Counted from the stretch's first letter, positions 8,054-15,962 are shown. The stretch is DNA of 64,000 bases from CAVSJJ01 sp963771015 (GCA_963771015.1 CAVYRN010000005.1:930001-994000); one strand, 5' to 3'. The notes: generated by a model not told the origin, from the sequence alone. Made by a program: numbers and translations.

Positions 8054-9733
8054 ATGAAGATCGTCATCATCGGAGGGGTGGCCGGAGGCATGTCCGCCGC
8101 CACCAGACTACGTCGGCTCGACGAGAGCGCCGAGATCACCGTCATCGAGCGCAGCGGCCATGTCTCGTTCGCGAACTGCGGGCTGCCGTACCACATCGGC
8201 GGGGTCATCGAGAAGCGCTCGTCCCTCCTGCTGCAGACGCCCGCCTCGCTGGGCGCCAGGTTCAACCTCGACGTCCGCATCCTCCACGAGGCGGTCCGGA
8301 TCGACCGCGAGCGCCGGGTCGTCGTCGTGCGCGACCTCGCCTCGGCCACCGACGAGGAGCTCCCCTACGACGCGCTCGTCCTCTCCCCGGGGGCTCGTCC
8401 CGTGCGACCGCCCATCCCGGGGATCGAGCGCGCCTTGTCCCTGCGGGACATCGAGGACACCGACCTCATGGTCGAGGAGCTGCGTCGGGCCAGGAGCGCG
8501 GTCGTCATCGGTGGCGGCTTCATCGGCGTCGAGATGGCCGAGAACCTCGTCCACCGTGGCGTCGAGACCGCCCTCGTCGAGGCGACCAGCCAGATCATGG
8601 CGCCCCTCGACCCCGAGATGGCCGAGCCGGTCCACGAGCACATCCGCCGGATCGGGGTGCGCCTGCACCTGGACGCCTCGGTCACCGCCATCGGCGACCG
8701 CGACGTGACGCTCAGCACCGGCGAGCACCTGCCGGCCGACGTCGTCGTCGCCGCGATCGGCGTGCGCCCCGAGAGCACCCTCGCCACCGACGCCGGCCTC
8801 GAGATCGGTCCGCGTGGCGGGATCGCCATCGACGAGCGGTTCCGGACGAGCGACCCGCACATCTACGCCGTCGGCGACGCCGTGGAGAAGACGGACGGCC
8901 TCGACGGGACCGAGGCCCTCGTCCCGCTCGCGAACACCGCCAACCGGCAGGGTCGCTTCGTCGCCGATGTCATCACCGGACGTCCCGGCGCGGACCAGCC
9001 CGTTCTCGGCACGGCGATCGTCGGCGTCTTCGGGCTGCAGATCGCGACGACCGGCTGGAACGAGAAGCGGCTGCTCGCCGCCGGGCGCCCGTACCGGGCC
9101 GTCCACACCCACCCGTCCTCGCACGCGACGTACTATCCCGGCGCGGACCGCATGGAGCTCAAGCTGCTCGTCGACCCGGAGACGGACGCGATCCTCGGTG
9201 CTCAGGGCGTCGGCAAGGCCGGGATCGACAAGCGGATCGACGTCATCGCCACGGCGATGGCCGGCGGCCTTCGGGCCACCCAGCTCGCCGACCTCGAGCT
9301 CGCGTACGCCCCGCAGTTCGGCTCGGCCAAGGACCCGGTCAACATGCTCGGCTACATCGCGGCCAACACCGCCAGCGGCCTCAGCCCGTCGATCCAGTGG
9401 CACGAGCTCGCGGATGCGATGGCCGAGGGCGCGACGCTCCTCGACGTTCGCTCCACGGGGGAGCACCGGCGCGGCTCGATCCCGGGCTCGCTCCTCGTCC
9501 CGATCGACGAGCTGCGGGATCGGCTGGACGAGGTCCCCCGGGGGCCGGTCATCGTCCACTGCGCGGTCGGCGTGCGCGGCCACTCGGCCGTCCGGTTGCT
9601 CAAGCAGCACGGCTGGGACGACGTCAGCAACCTCGACGGCGGCTACACCACGTGGGTCGCGGGTGCGAGCGAGTCGGCGGCGCTGGCCATCGCCGGCATC
9701 AAGGAGCACGCGCACGCCACGTCGACCCGCTGA
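8054..9733 (+). CDS. cdr: CoA-disulfide / persulfide reductase with C-terminal rhodanese domain
   Basis: 559 aa. FAD motif VIIGGVAGGMSAATRLRRL at the N-terminus, the single redox Cys in SFANCGLPYHIGG, an NADH-binding motif VVIGGGFIGVEMAENL near residue 155, and a dimerisation domain. From about residue 450 there is a rhodanese domain with the active loop VHCAVGVRGH. This is the CoADR-RHD / Npsr layout: NAD(P)H-dependent reduction of CoA-persulfide and polysulfide, releasing sulfide. The operator sits ten bases upstream of the ATG, so the transcript is probably nearly leaderless. It complements the oxidative branch (SQR, CstB) of the pathway. Confidence 0.9.
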   Translation: MKIVIIGGVAGGMSAATRLRRLDESAEITVIERSGHVSFANCGLPYHIGGVIEKRSSLLLQTPASLGARFNLDVRILHEAVRIDRERRVVVVRDLASATDEELPYDALVLSPGARPVRPPIPGIERALSLRDIEDTDLMVEELRRARSAVVIGGGFIGVEMAENLVHRGVETALVEATSQIMAPLDPEMAEPVHEHIRRIGVRLHLDASVTAIGDRDVTLSTGEHLPADVVVAAIGVRPESTLATDAGLEIGPRGGIAIDERFRTSDPHIYAVGDAVEKTDGLDGTEALVPLANTANRQGRFVADVITGRPGADQPVLGTAIVGVFGLQIATTGWNEKRLLAAGRPYRAVHTHPSSHATYYPGADRMELKLLVDPETDAILGAQGVGKAGIDKRIDVIATAMAGGLRATQLADLELAYAPQFGSAKDPVNMLGYIAANTASGLSPSIQWHELADAMAEGATLLDVRSTGEHRRGSIPGSLLVPIDELRDRLDEVPRGPVIVHCAVGVRGHSAVRLLKQHGWDDVSNLDGGYTTWVAGASESAALAIAGIKEHAHATSTR

Positions 9734-9767
9734 CCCGACATCCCCCGGGCGACACCCCCGTCGACAT

Positions 9768-9837
9768 CCCACCCGATGGGCGGCTTCCCCACCTCTGCCA
9801 CCGGACTGCGGGCGTCAGTGAGTGAACATCGGGTGGG
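9768..9837. terminator. Long-loop inverted repeat between convergent genes
   Basis: Arms CCCACCCGATG (9768-9778) and CATCGGGTGGG (9827-9837) are perfect, but the 48-nt loop makes the terminator role uncertain. Confidence 0.35.
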
Positions 9838-9858
9838 TTCGTGACGGGGAGCGGACGG

Positions 9859-10476
9859 TCAGGCGCGGCGGAGAACGACGACGGTGTCCAGGGCCTCGCG
9901 GGGGCCGTCGCCGGTCTCGACGACCCGGGTCCTCAGCTCGGCGGACTCGACGGTCACCGGCAGTCCGTCGACCTGGGCGACGATGTCGTCGGGATCGTGG
10001 AGCACCCGGGGGTCCTGGGGCCCACCCCAGCCACCGTCGAGGTTGGCCCTGGCATGGGCGATGACAACGACCCGGCCACCGGGCGCGGCGGCCTCGATGC
10101 CGCGGCGCAGCGCGGCGCTCCAGACCGCCTCGGGCAGCTGGAGATAGGAGAAGAGCACGAGGTCGTAGACCCCCTGCTCGCCCGGCACCGGGCGGGTGGC
10201 ATCGGCGACGGCAGCCTCGAGCGAACCCGCTACGCCGCTGAGCCGACCGGCGGCGAGCTCACGGATCCGCTCCACCGCGACCGCCGAGAAGTCGAGGGCA
10301 AGGACCGACCAGCCCTGCTGGGCGAGCCAGATGGCGTTACGCCCCTCCCCGGCGGCGATGTCGACGGCACGTCCCGGGGTGAGATCAGCAAGGACGTCGG
10401 TCACCCACTGGTTGGGTGTGGACGACCACACGAGGTCGGTCGCGGCATACCGCGCGTCCCAGTCCGCCGAGTCCAT
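9859..10476 (-). CDS. TehB-like SAM methyltransferase co-transcribed with the repressor gene
   Basis: 205 aa. Motif I AVDIAAGEGRNAIWLAQQG matches the TehB/thiopurine-methyltransferase group, followed by VLALDFSAVAVERI. The ATG at 10476 begins eight bases after the repressor stop codon, so both belong to one transcript with the rhodanese at 10843. TehB-group enzymes methylate soft nucleophiles such as tellurite, selenite and thiols. In this operon a sulfide- or persulfide-methylating role is attractive but unproven. The upstream frame (MHRRPERR...) lies inside the repressor gene and is not the start. Confidence 0.82.
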   Translation of the reverse strand: MDSADWDARYAATDLVWSSTPNQWVTDVLADLTPGRAVDIAAGEGRNAIWLAQQGWSVLALDFSAVAVERIRELAAGRLSGVAGSLEAAVADATRPVPGEQGVYDLVLFSYLQLPEAVWSAALRRGIEAAAPGGRVVVIAHARANLDGGWGGPQDPRVLHDPDDIVAQVDGLPVTVESAELRTRVVETGDGPREALDTVVVLRRA

Positions 10477-10484
10477 CAGCAGGG

Positions 10485-10745
10485 TCAGGCGAGGGAGAGG
10501 AAGAGCTTCTCCATCGAACCGACATCCATCGTGTCGGCGTTCGGGTCGACGATGCACTGCCGCAGACCGAGCGCGATGATGGCGAAGCCGGCCCGGTCGA
10601 GCGCCTTGGACACGGCAGCCACCTGGGTGACGATGTCCTGGCAGTCGCGGCCGTCCTCGATCATCTTGACGATGCCGCCGAGCTGCCCCTGGGCGCGCTT
10701 GAGACGCTTTGAGACCGCCTGCATCTCATCCGAGTTGAGCTCCAT
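10485..10745 (-). CDS. cstR: CsoR-family persulfide-sensing repressor (CstR-like)
   Basis: 86 aa from the ATG at 10745, the usual family length, with GGAGG seven bases upstream. A longer start at 10832 (115 aa) also has an AGGAG but adds 29 residues that family members lack. The two conserved cysteines (DCQD and LRQC) are 29 residues apart, exactly as in CstR and CsoR. The copper-ligand His four residues before the second Cys is replaced by Gly (GLRQC), which points to persulfide rather than Cu(I) sensing. It would bind the ATACCCC-N2-GGGGTAT palindromes found at the surrounding promoters and release them when the cysteines form a polysulfide bridge. FrmR/RcnR types are excluded by the missing His. 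Confidence 0.86.
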   Translation of the reverse strand: MELNSDEMQAVSKRLKRAQGQLGGIVKMIEDGRDCQDIVTQVAAVSKALDRAGFAIIALGLRQCIVDPNADTMDVGSMEKLFLSLA

Positions 10746-10785
10746 CGAGCGGCCTCCGACCGTGAGGGTGACGAACCGTTCCATC

Positions 10786-10801
10786 ATACCCCGGGCCGTA
10801 T
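10786..10801. promoter_or_regulatory. Degenerate CstR-type site upstream of cstR
   Basis: ATACCCC-GG-GCCGTAT: one perfect half-site and two mismatches in the other. It lies 41 bp upstream of the ATG at 10745 and inside the coding sequence if the longer start is used. It would allow autoregulation from an internal promoter. Confidence 0.4.
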
Positions 10802-10842
10802 CGTGTTCGGCGGCCGCTTCCTTGCGTGCCATGGCGTTCTCC

Positions 10843-11163
10843 TTATGCCGCAGTGTGGCCGGCGACGATCGGGTGGCCGGCCCGGACCCAGGCGGAGGTG
10901 CCGCCGTCGACGGAGTGGGCGCGAACGCCGAAGCGAGTGAGCAGGGTGGCCATCGACAGGCTCCGGTTGCCGCTCGCGCAGATGACGTAGACGTCCTCGT
11001 CCTTGGGGATGCTCTCGATGTGGTGGGCGATCTGGCTCATCGGCGCGGGCCGCGCTCCGGGAACGTGACCGGAGAGGTACTCGTAGGGCTCCCGGACGTC
11101 GATGACGTGGGCGCCGTCGGCGTGCCGCGCGGCGAAGGTGGCAATGTCAACGGTGTTGGTCAT
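10843..11163 (-). CDS. Single-domain rhodanese (sulfurtransferase)
   Basis: 106 aa. The rhodanese fold begins with AHVIDVREPYEYLSGHVPGA and carries the active-site loop CASGNRS. It is the first gene of the operon rhodanese-cstR-methyltransferase, with the operator at 11173-11188 ten bases upstream of its ATG at 11163. It moves sulfane sulfur between thiols and acts in the cytosol, since there is no signal peptide. By analogy with CstA and other single-domain rhodaneses in cst operons, it probably buffers persulfides made by SQR. Confidence 0.9.
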   Translation of the reverse strand: MTNTVDIATFAARHADGAHVIDVREPYEYLSGHVPGARPAPMSQIAHHIESIPKDEDVYVICASGNRSLSMATLLTRFGVRAHSVDGGTSAWVRAGHPIVAGHTAA

Positions 11164-11172
11164 GGCGGAATC

Positions 11173-11188
11173 ATACCCCCCGGGGTAT
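11173..11188. promoter_or_regulatory. CstR/CsoR-type operator, site 5
   Basis: Perfect ATACCCC-CC-GGGGTAT immediately upstream of the rhodanese-cstR-methyltransferase operon, giving autoregulation of the repressor. Confidence 0.83.
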
Positions 11189-11235
11189 ATCGCTGTCACC
11201 TCGGCGCGCCTCCCCGGACTCTGCCGATGACAGAC

Positions 11236-11276
11236 CGCTCGGGGGCCGGCACCGTCGTGGTGCCGACCCCCGAGCG
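11236..11276 (-). terminator. Hairpin terminator after the thioredoxin gene
   Basis: Outer arms CGCTCGGGGG / CCCCCGAGCG and inner arms GGCAC / GTGCC; it lies 29 bp past the thioredoxin stop on the minus strand. Confidence 0.75.
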
Positions 11277-11304
11277 AGGTATGCGTCCGGCGGGCTGCGC
11301 CCGC

Positions 11305-11685
11305 TCAGGCCTGCTGGGCGTGCTCGGCCTCGTGCGCGGCGATCTGGGCACGAACGTCGTCCATGTCGAGAGCGAGGACGCCCTCGATGACCTGGTCGAG
11401 CGCCTGGGCCGGAAGGGCACCCGGCTGGGAGAACACAAGGATGCCCTCGCGGAACGCCATGAGGGTCGGGATCGACGTGATCTGGGCCGCGCCGGAGAGC
11501 TCCGGCTGCGCCTCGGTGTCGACCTTGCCGAACACGATGTTGGCGTGCTTGGAGGACGCCTCCTGATAGACGGGGGCGAACATCTTGCAGGGCCGGCACC
11601 AGTCGGCCCACCAGTCGACGAGCACGATGTCGCTGCTCGTGACGGTCTGCTCGAACGTCTCTGCCGTGAGGTCTACGGTGGCCAT
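11305..11685 (-). CDS. Thioredoxin-like protein
   Basis: 126 aa. The thioredoxin fold has the redox motif WCRPCK (the usual G-P is R-P), preceded by VLVDWWAD and followed by the cis-Pro segment SIPTLMAF. The C-terminus carries about 25 extra residues (DDVRAQIAAHEAEHAQQ) compared with ordinary TrxA. It is divergent from the sulfite exporter, sharing the operator at 11782-11797. Thioredoxin reduces protein and low-molecular-weight persulfides, so its inclusion in this regulon makes sense. The ATG at 11685 has AAGGAC upstream. Confidence 0.9.
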   Translation of the reverse strand: MATVDLTAETFEQTVTSSDIVLVDWWADWCRPCKMFAPVYQEASSKHANIVFGKVDTEAQPELSGAAQITSIPTLMAFREGILVFSQPGALPAQALDQVIEGVLALDMDDVRAQIAAHEAEHAQQA

Positions 11686-11781
11686 GAAGAACTGTCCTTC
11701 GTATCGCGGTCTGGGGGACCCGGGTGTGGCGGGACCGGCTTGGACGGCCGCCATCTGCGGTGGACCATCAATTCGGTACCG

Positions 11782-11797
11782 ATACCCCCGAGGGTAT
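11782..11797. promoter_or_regulatory. CstR/CsoR-type operator, site 6
   Basis: ATACCCC-CG-AGGGTAT, one mismatch, in the divergent gap between the thioredoxin and the TauE/SafE gene. Confidence 0.75.
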
Positions 11798-11850
11798 ACC
11801 GTCGTGTCAACCAACACACCGACTATGCCATTCCCAGGAGAACACGACCC

Positions 11851-11880
11851 GTGGCCAATGTCACGTTCTGGCGGACCTGA
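11851..11880 (+). CDS. Possible nine-residue leader peptide coupled to tauE
   Basis: GTG start ten bases after AGGAG, encoding MANVTFWRT. Its TGA overlaps the ATG of the sulfite exporter gene (TGATG). The exporter start itself has no ribosome site, so coupling through this leader is the simplest reading. No Cys is encoded, so a cysteine-attenuation role is not indicated. Confidence 0.45.
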   Translation: MANVTFWRT

Positions 11881-12689
11881 TGCTCGTCGCCATTCTCGCC
11901 GGTGTCGTCACCGGACTCGCACTCGGCGCCCTCGGTGGTGGCGGCGCCATCGTCACCGTTCCGGTCCTCGTCTACGGGCTGGGGCAGAGCGCCCACGAGG
12001 CGACGACCGGGTCGCTCGTCATCGTCGGCATCTCCGCCATCGCCGGCGCGGTCGCCCACGCCAAGGCCAAGCGGGTTCGCTGGGGGCAGGGCCTGGCGTT
12101 CGGCCTGCTCGGCACGGCCGGCACGGCGGGCGGGGCCAAGCTGGCCGCCCAGGTGGACGCGACCTGGCTCCTCGTCGCGTTCGCCGTGCTCCTGCTCCTC
12201 GTCTCGGCCCTCATGTGGCGACGCTCGGCCCGACAGTCCGGGACGACGGACGTGAGCGAGCACCCGGCACTGGACATCGTCCATCTGCGGCCGCAGTTCC
12301 ACTGCGACTGCCCGGCCGCCCTCCGGGTCCTGCTCACCGCCACCGGCGTCGGCCTGCTCACCGGGTTCTTCGGGGTCGGCGGCGGGTTCGCGGTGGTGCC
12401 GGCCCTGGTCGTCGCCCTCGGCTTCCCCATGCCGGTCGCCGTGGGCACCTCGCTCATCGTCGTGACGATCAACAGCGCCACGGCGCTGACCGCCCGGCTC
12501 GCCGCCGGGGTGACGCTCGACTGGCGGGTCATTGCCGTCTTCACCGCGACCGCGGTCGTGGGCAGCCTGCTCGGAACCCGCGTTGCGGCGGTCACCTCCC
12601 CCCGCCTGCTGACCAGGGTCTTCGCCTCGTCGCTCGTCGTCATCGCGGCCTACATCGGCATCCGCAGCGGCATGGCGCTCACCGCCTGA
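11880..12689 (+). CDS. TauE/SafE-family sulfite exporter
   Basis: 269 aa, two four-helix repeats typical of TauE/SafE: the N-terminal half contains ALGALGGGGAIVTVPVLVY and the second half GFFGVGGGFAVVPALV. Between them a cytosolic loop carries HCDCP (FHCDCPAAL), an unusual Cys pair that might sense or bind sulfur. The family exports sulfite or sulfoacetate, and tauE is part of the Staphylococcus cst operon. The start at 11880 is inferred from overlap with the leader frame; upstream in-frame starts lie in the operator region. It removes the sulfite made by the persulfide dioxygenase branch. Confidence 0.87.
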   Translation: MLVAILAGVVTGLALGALGGGGAIVTVPVLVYGLGQSAHEATTGSLVIVGISAIAGAVAHAKAKRVRWGQGLAFGLLGTAGTAGGAKLAAQVDATWLLVAFAVLLLLVSALMWRRSARQSGTTDVSEHPALDIVHLRPQFHCDCPAALRVLLTATGVGLLTGFFGVGGGFAVVPALVVALGFPMPVAVGTSLIVVTINSATALTARLAAGVTLDWRVIAVFTATAVVGSLLGTRVAAVTSPRLLTRVFASSLVVIAAYIGIRSGMALTA

Positions 12690-12731
12690 GCCGCACCACC
12701 GCATGGCGCTCACCGCCTGAGCCGCACCACC
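12670..12731 (+). repeat. Perfect 31-bp tandem duplication over the tauE stop codon
   Basis: Two abutting identical copies (12670-12700 and 12701-12731). The first contains the last codons and the TGA of tauE; the second is untranslated. It points to a recent slippage or recombination event. Confidence 0.9.
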
Positions 12732-13020
12732 GGGGGCGCGAGTACGGCGCGGTACCACGCAGCTGGATGCGGGTACGCCGCGGGCGCGCGTCGGAGCAGG
12801 GGGGTCACGACGCGCGCCCGGGTCTCCAGGTTACCCGCCCCGGTATCGCTTTGGGGCCCTCGGGCCCGAGTTTTTCGGAGATCTATACGGACACATCCGG
12901 CTGACCGGACCCGGCTGGATACCGAACTGGCCGCGCTCTCACCCTCTGATCGGTCCTGATCGGTCCCGGAACAGGGCCCCGGATGGGTCGGAGCAGGGCC
13001 CGGAGCGGGCCCGCCGCGAG
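12732..13020. other. Non-coding stretch between tauE and the DUF2202 gene
   Basis: No supported reading frame. It holds the terminator at 12853-12875 and a short direct repeat TGATCGGTCC twice near 12946. The last part is the promoter region of the DUF2202 gene. Confidence 0.6.
12853..12875 (+). terminator. Intrinsic terminator with T tract
   Basis: A GC-rich hairpin of overlapping GGGCCC and CTCGGGCCCGAG palindromes followed by TTTTT. It is one of few U-tract terminators in the window and ends the tauE transcript. Confidence 0.7.
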
Positions 13021-13038
13021 CTTCATCCAGGCTTCATC
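13021..13038. promoter_or_regulatory. Direct repeat CTTCATC with 11-bp period upstream of the DUF2202 gene
   Basis: CTTCATC at 13021 and again at 13032, one helical turn apart, 88 bp before the DUF2202 ATG. Tandem heptamers with this spacing are the usual target of OmpR/PhoB-class regulators, and such a regulator is encoded two genes away (15032-15769). Binding is inferred. Confidence 0.5.
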
Positions 13039-13125
13039 GCTACCACCCGCGCCCCTTCACGGTCAGCCCGTTGAGTACGGCGTAGGACACATCGCACAGA
13101 CCCATCTCCAGCAGAGGAGCAGACC

Positions 13126-13911
13126 ATGAACACCACTTCGGGAACCCCCAGCCGCCGCGTCGCTCTGGCCACCGCCGGGATCGCCGCCGGCGCCGCCGCC
13201 GTTCTCGGCCTGGGCATCGCCGCGACCGCCGAGGCCCGCCAGGTCGGCCCGTTCGGTGCTGCCGTCTCGACGACCGTCGGCTCGACGACGGCCACCGCCA
13301 CGAGTGTCGACGCCGACGTCGCCGCCGCACTCCAGTACAACCGCGAGGAGGAGCGGCTGGCCCGCGACGTGTATGCCGCCCTCGCCGACCGCTACGACGG
13401 CGCCGCGCCGTTCAGCATGATCACCCGCAGCGAGCAGACGCACTACGACGCCATCGGCGTCCTGCTCGACCGGTACGGCATCGTCGACCCGGCCGAGGGC
13501 CGCGACACCGGCGACTACGCCGACCCGACGCTCCAGAAGCTGTACGACGACCTCATGGCCCAGGGCACGCGGTCCCTCGACGCGGCCTACGGCGTCGGAG
13601 TCGCCATCGAGAAGCAGGACATCGCCGACCTGGACAAGGGGCTCGCCGGCACCCTGCCCGCCGACGTCCGCACCGTGCTGACCAGCCTGCGCGCCGGTTC
13701 CGAGAACCACCTGCGCGCCTACCAGAACGCCGTTGACGGCACCTACGTCGGCGGAGGCTACGGAACCGGACAGATGGGCCGCTGGGGCGACCCGACGACG
13801 ACCGACGACTCCACCTGGGGTTACGGACGGATGGGCGGCATGACCGACGGCGCGCGGGGCGCAGCGGTCATGGGCGCCGGTGACTGCCTTCTCACCGACA
13901 CCTCGGTCTAA
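13126..13911 (+). CDS. Secreted DUF2202 ferritin-like protein
   Basis: 261 aa with GAGGAG upstream. A twin-arginine-like or Sec signal (SRRVALATAGIAAG to A-x-A near residue 37) is followed by a low-complexity linker and the DUF2202 core: LQYNREEERLARDVYAAL and RSEQTHYDAIGVLLDRYG, with the Glu/His residues of a ferritin-like four-helix bundle, then SENHLRAY. The C-terminal 45 residues are rich in Gly and Met (GYGRMGGM), resembling the Met-rich loop of the neighbouring sensor kinase. It is likely an extracellular metal-binding or redox protein. Its stop codon overlaps the kinase stop by four bases on the opposite strand. Confidence 0.85.
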   Translation: MNTTSGTPSRRVALATAGIAAGAAAVLGLGIAATAEARQVGPFGAAVSTTVGSTTATATSVDADVAAALQYNREEERLARDVYAALADRYDGAAPFSMITRSEQTHYDAIGVLLDRYGIVDPAEGRDTGDYADPTLQKLYDDLMAQGTRSLDAAYGVGVAIEKQDIADLDKGLAGTLPADVRTVLTSLRAGSENHLRAYQNAVDGTYVGGGYGTGQMGRWGDPTTTDDSTWGYGRMGGMTDGARGAAVMGAGDCLLTDTSV

Positions 13912-15035
13912 CCGACCCCGTCGCCCGTCAGGAGGGGCAGGCGCGCCGTGAAGACGGCGCCCTGCCCCTTTCCGCGTGACTCGGTGGCGAGCTCGCCACC
14001 GTGCGCCCGGACGATGCCGCGGGCGATGGTGAGGCCGATGCCCGACCCGGAGTCCTGGCCCGTGACGCGCCGACCCGGCACCCGGTAGAAGCGCTCGAAG
14101 ATCCGTTCCAGGTCCTCCTCGGCCAGCCCCTCGCCGGTGTCGACGACCCGGATGACGGCGGAGCCCCCCTCCCGCGCACACGAGACGGTCACGGTGCCCT
14201 CGGCCGGGGTGGCCCGCAGGGCGTTGCCGACGAGGTTGGTGACCACCTGCGAGATCCGGTCGGCGTCGGCCCGCACCGGGACCGGCCCGGACGGGGCGTC
14301 GGCGACGAGCCGCTGGCCTCCGTCGTCGGCCTGAGGCCGTAGCCGCTCGGCCGCCGCCATGACCACCGCAGCGAGGTCGACGCGCTCAAGGCGCACCCCG
14401 AGCCGCCCCTCCTCGGCGCGTGACAGCGAGGAGAGGTCCTCACTCAGCCGGGTGAGCCGCTGGACCTCCGCGCCCACCTGGCCGAGCTCGGCGGACGTCG
14501 TCGGCATGACCCCGTCGATCATCCCTTCGACGTACCCCTCGATGACGGTCAGCGGCGTTCGCATCTCGTGGGCCACCTCGCCGAGCAGGCGCACCCGGCG
14601 GGACTCGGTCTCGGCGAGGGCATGCCCGAGGGTGTTGACGTCGGTCGCGAGGTCGGCGAGCTCGCGCTCGCGCGGTAGCGGCACGGGCACGGCATACCGT
14701 CCGCGGGCCATCTCCTTCGTCGCCGCCCGCACCGTCCCGAGGGGACGGATGAGCCGGTAGGCCGCGAAGGCGCCGATGACCCCCGCGGCCAGGGCGCCGA
14801 CGAGGGCGCCGACCACAAGAGCCTGGTCGACGGCGTCCGCGAACTGCTGCCGCAGCAGGCCCTGCTGGCCCTGCCCGGCACCGGGGCCCATCCCCATGCC
14901 GGGTCCCATCTCGCCCACCTGCATCCGGTCGAAGAGGGTCGGAGCCAGCTGGCGGACGATGGCGAACGTCGCGGCGAGGCCGAGCACCGCGACGAGCAGG
15001 TGCGAGACGACGAGCCGGACGGCCAGGCGGTTCAC
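13908..15035 (-). CDS. Sensor histidine kinase with Met-rich extracytoplasmic loop
   Basis: 375 aa. The GTG start overlaps the response-regulator stop (GTGA). TM1 is about residues 8-28. The extracytoplasmic loop contains GEMGPGMGMGPGAGQGQQG, then TM2 (about 73-95), a HAMP domain, the phospho-acceptor box VAHEMRTPLTVIEGY, and HATPase motifs NALRATP, DTGEGL and GSGIGLT. Met-rich periplasmic loops are characteristic of copper/silver sensing proteins, so metal sensing is a reasonable inference. With the DUF2202 protein convergent and a tandem site at its promoter, that gene is the likely target. Confidence 0.92.
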   Translation of the reverse strand: MNRLAVRLVVSHLLVAVLGLAATFAIVRQLAPTLFDRMQVGEMGPGMGMGPGAGQGQQGLLRQQFADAVDQALVVGALVGALAAGVIGAFAAYRLIRPLGTVRAATKEMARGRYAVPVPLPRERELADLATDVNTLGHALAETESRRVRLLGEVAHEMRTPLTVIEGYVEGMIDGVMPTTSAELGQVGAEVQRLTRLSEDLSSLSRAEEGRLGVRLERVDLAAVVMAAAERLRPQADDGGQRLVADAPSGPVPVRADADRISQVVTNLVGNALRATPAEGTVTVSCAREGGSAVIRVVDTGEGLAEEDLERIFERFYRVPGRRVTGQDSGSGIGLTIARGIVRAHGGELATESRGKGQGAVFTARLPLLTGDGVG

Positions 15036-15769
15036 GACGGCTCCTGCGCCGCGTCGAGGAGGAACTTGTAGCCGACCCCGCGCACCGTCCCGATGATCGT
15101 CGGACTCGTCGCGTCGTCGCCGAGCACCCGGCGCATGCTCCGGATGTGGACGTCGACGACGCGCTCGTCGCCGTAGAAGTCGTAGCCCCAGACCTTCTCG
15201 AGAAGCTGCTGGCGCGAGAACACCCGGCCCGGGGACTCCGCGAGCGCGTCGAGGAGGTCGAACTCCAGGGCCGAGAGGGTCACCTGCCCCGCGGAGGTGG
15301 TGATCTCGCGACGTCGCTCGTCGATGGTGAGGCCCTCGAAGCGGAGGATGCCGTCGTCCTCCGCCGGCAGCGCGGTCCCCGCGGCCGCCGGTGGCTGCGC
15401 TCGTCGCAGAACCGTCTTGACCCGGGCGACGACCTCGCGAGGGCTGAACGGCTTGGTGACGTAGTCGTCGGCGCCGACGCTCAGCCCGACGAGGGTGTCC
15501 AGCTCCTCGCTGCGCGCCGTGACGAGGATGACCGACAGGCTGGCGGCGGGGCCGGAACGGATGCTCCGGAGGACCTCGAGGCCGTCGATGTCGGGTAGCC
15601 CGACGTCGAGCAGCACGAGGTCGGGCCGCTCGTCGGCGTTGGTCACCTGGCGCAGCGCCTCGGCGCCGAGCCCGGCCTCGCTGACGGCGAATCCGTCCGC
15701 CTCGAGGTAGGCGCGCAGCACGGTGCGAATCTGCGTTTCGTCGTCGACGACGAGCACGCGACGGGCCAC
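15032..15769 (-). CDS. OmpR-family response regulator
   Basis: 245 aa from a GTG preceded by AAGGAGGAC. The receiver domain (1-120) has the phospho-acceptor Asp in LVLLDVGLPD, the conserved VTAR Thr and KPFSPRE Lys. The C-terminal winged helix (about 145-240) ends in RGVGYKFLLD, the standard OmpR/PhoB wing. It is first in the operon and is translationally coupled to the kinase. The probable targets are its own operon and the tandem CTTCATC site at 13021. Confidence 0.95.
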   Translation of the reverse strand: MARRVLVVDDETQIRTVLRAYLEADGFAVSEAGLGAEALRQVTNADERPDLVLLDVGLPDIDGLEVLRSIRSGPAASLSVILVTARSEELDTLVGLSVGADDYVTKPFSPREVVARVKTVLRRAQPPAAAGTALPAEDDGILRFEGLTIDERRREITTSAGQVTLSALEFDLLDALAESPGRVFSRQQLLEKVWGYDFYGDERVVDVHIRSMRRVLGDDATSPTIIGTVRGVGYKFLLDAAQEPS

Positions 15770-15962
15770 GGCGTCCTCCTTGGTCCGGGGTGATCCGGTA
15801 CCCAGCGTATTGGCCGGTTCGCGGGCGGGGCGGCGGCGGCCCACGGCATACCCCGCCGGCATCCCGCCGGCCAGCCACGGGGGCATACCCGACGGGCGGG
15901 GACGGGGCCTAGGCTGCGGGGATACGGCACCGTCGCCGCCACCTGACCTGGAAGGACCCCTC

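Noticed and set aside
9841..11880. 679-codon plus-strand frame over the methyltransferase, repressor, rhodanese and thioredoxin genes
   Set aside because: Shadow frame without any domain. The minus-strand genes carry catalytic motifs and ribosome sites. Only its last nine codons are kept, as a possible leader.
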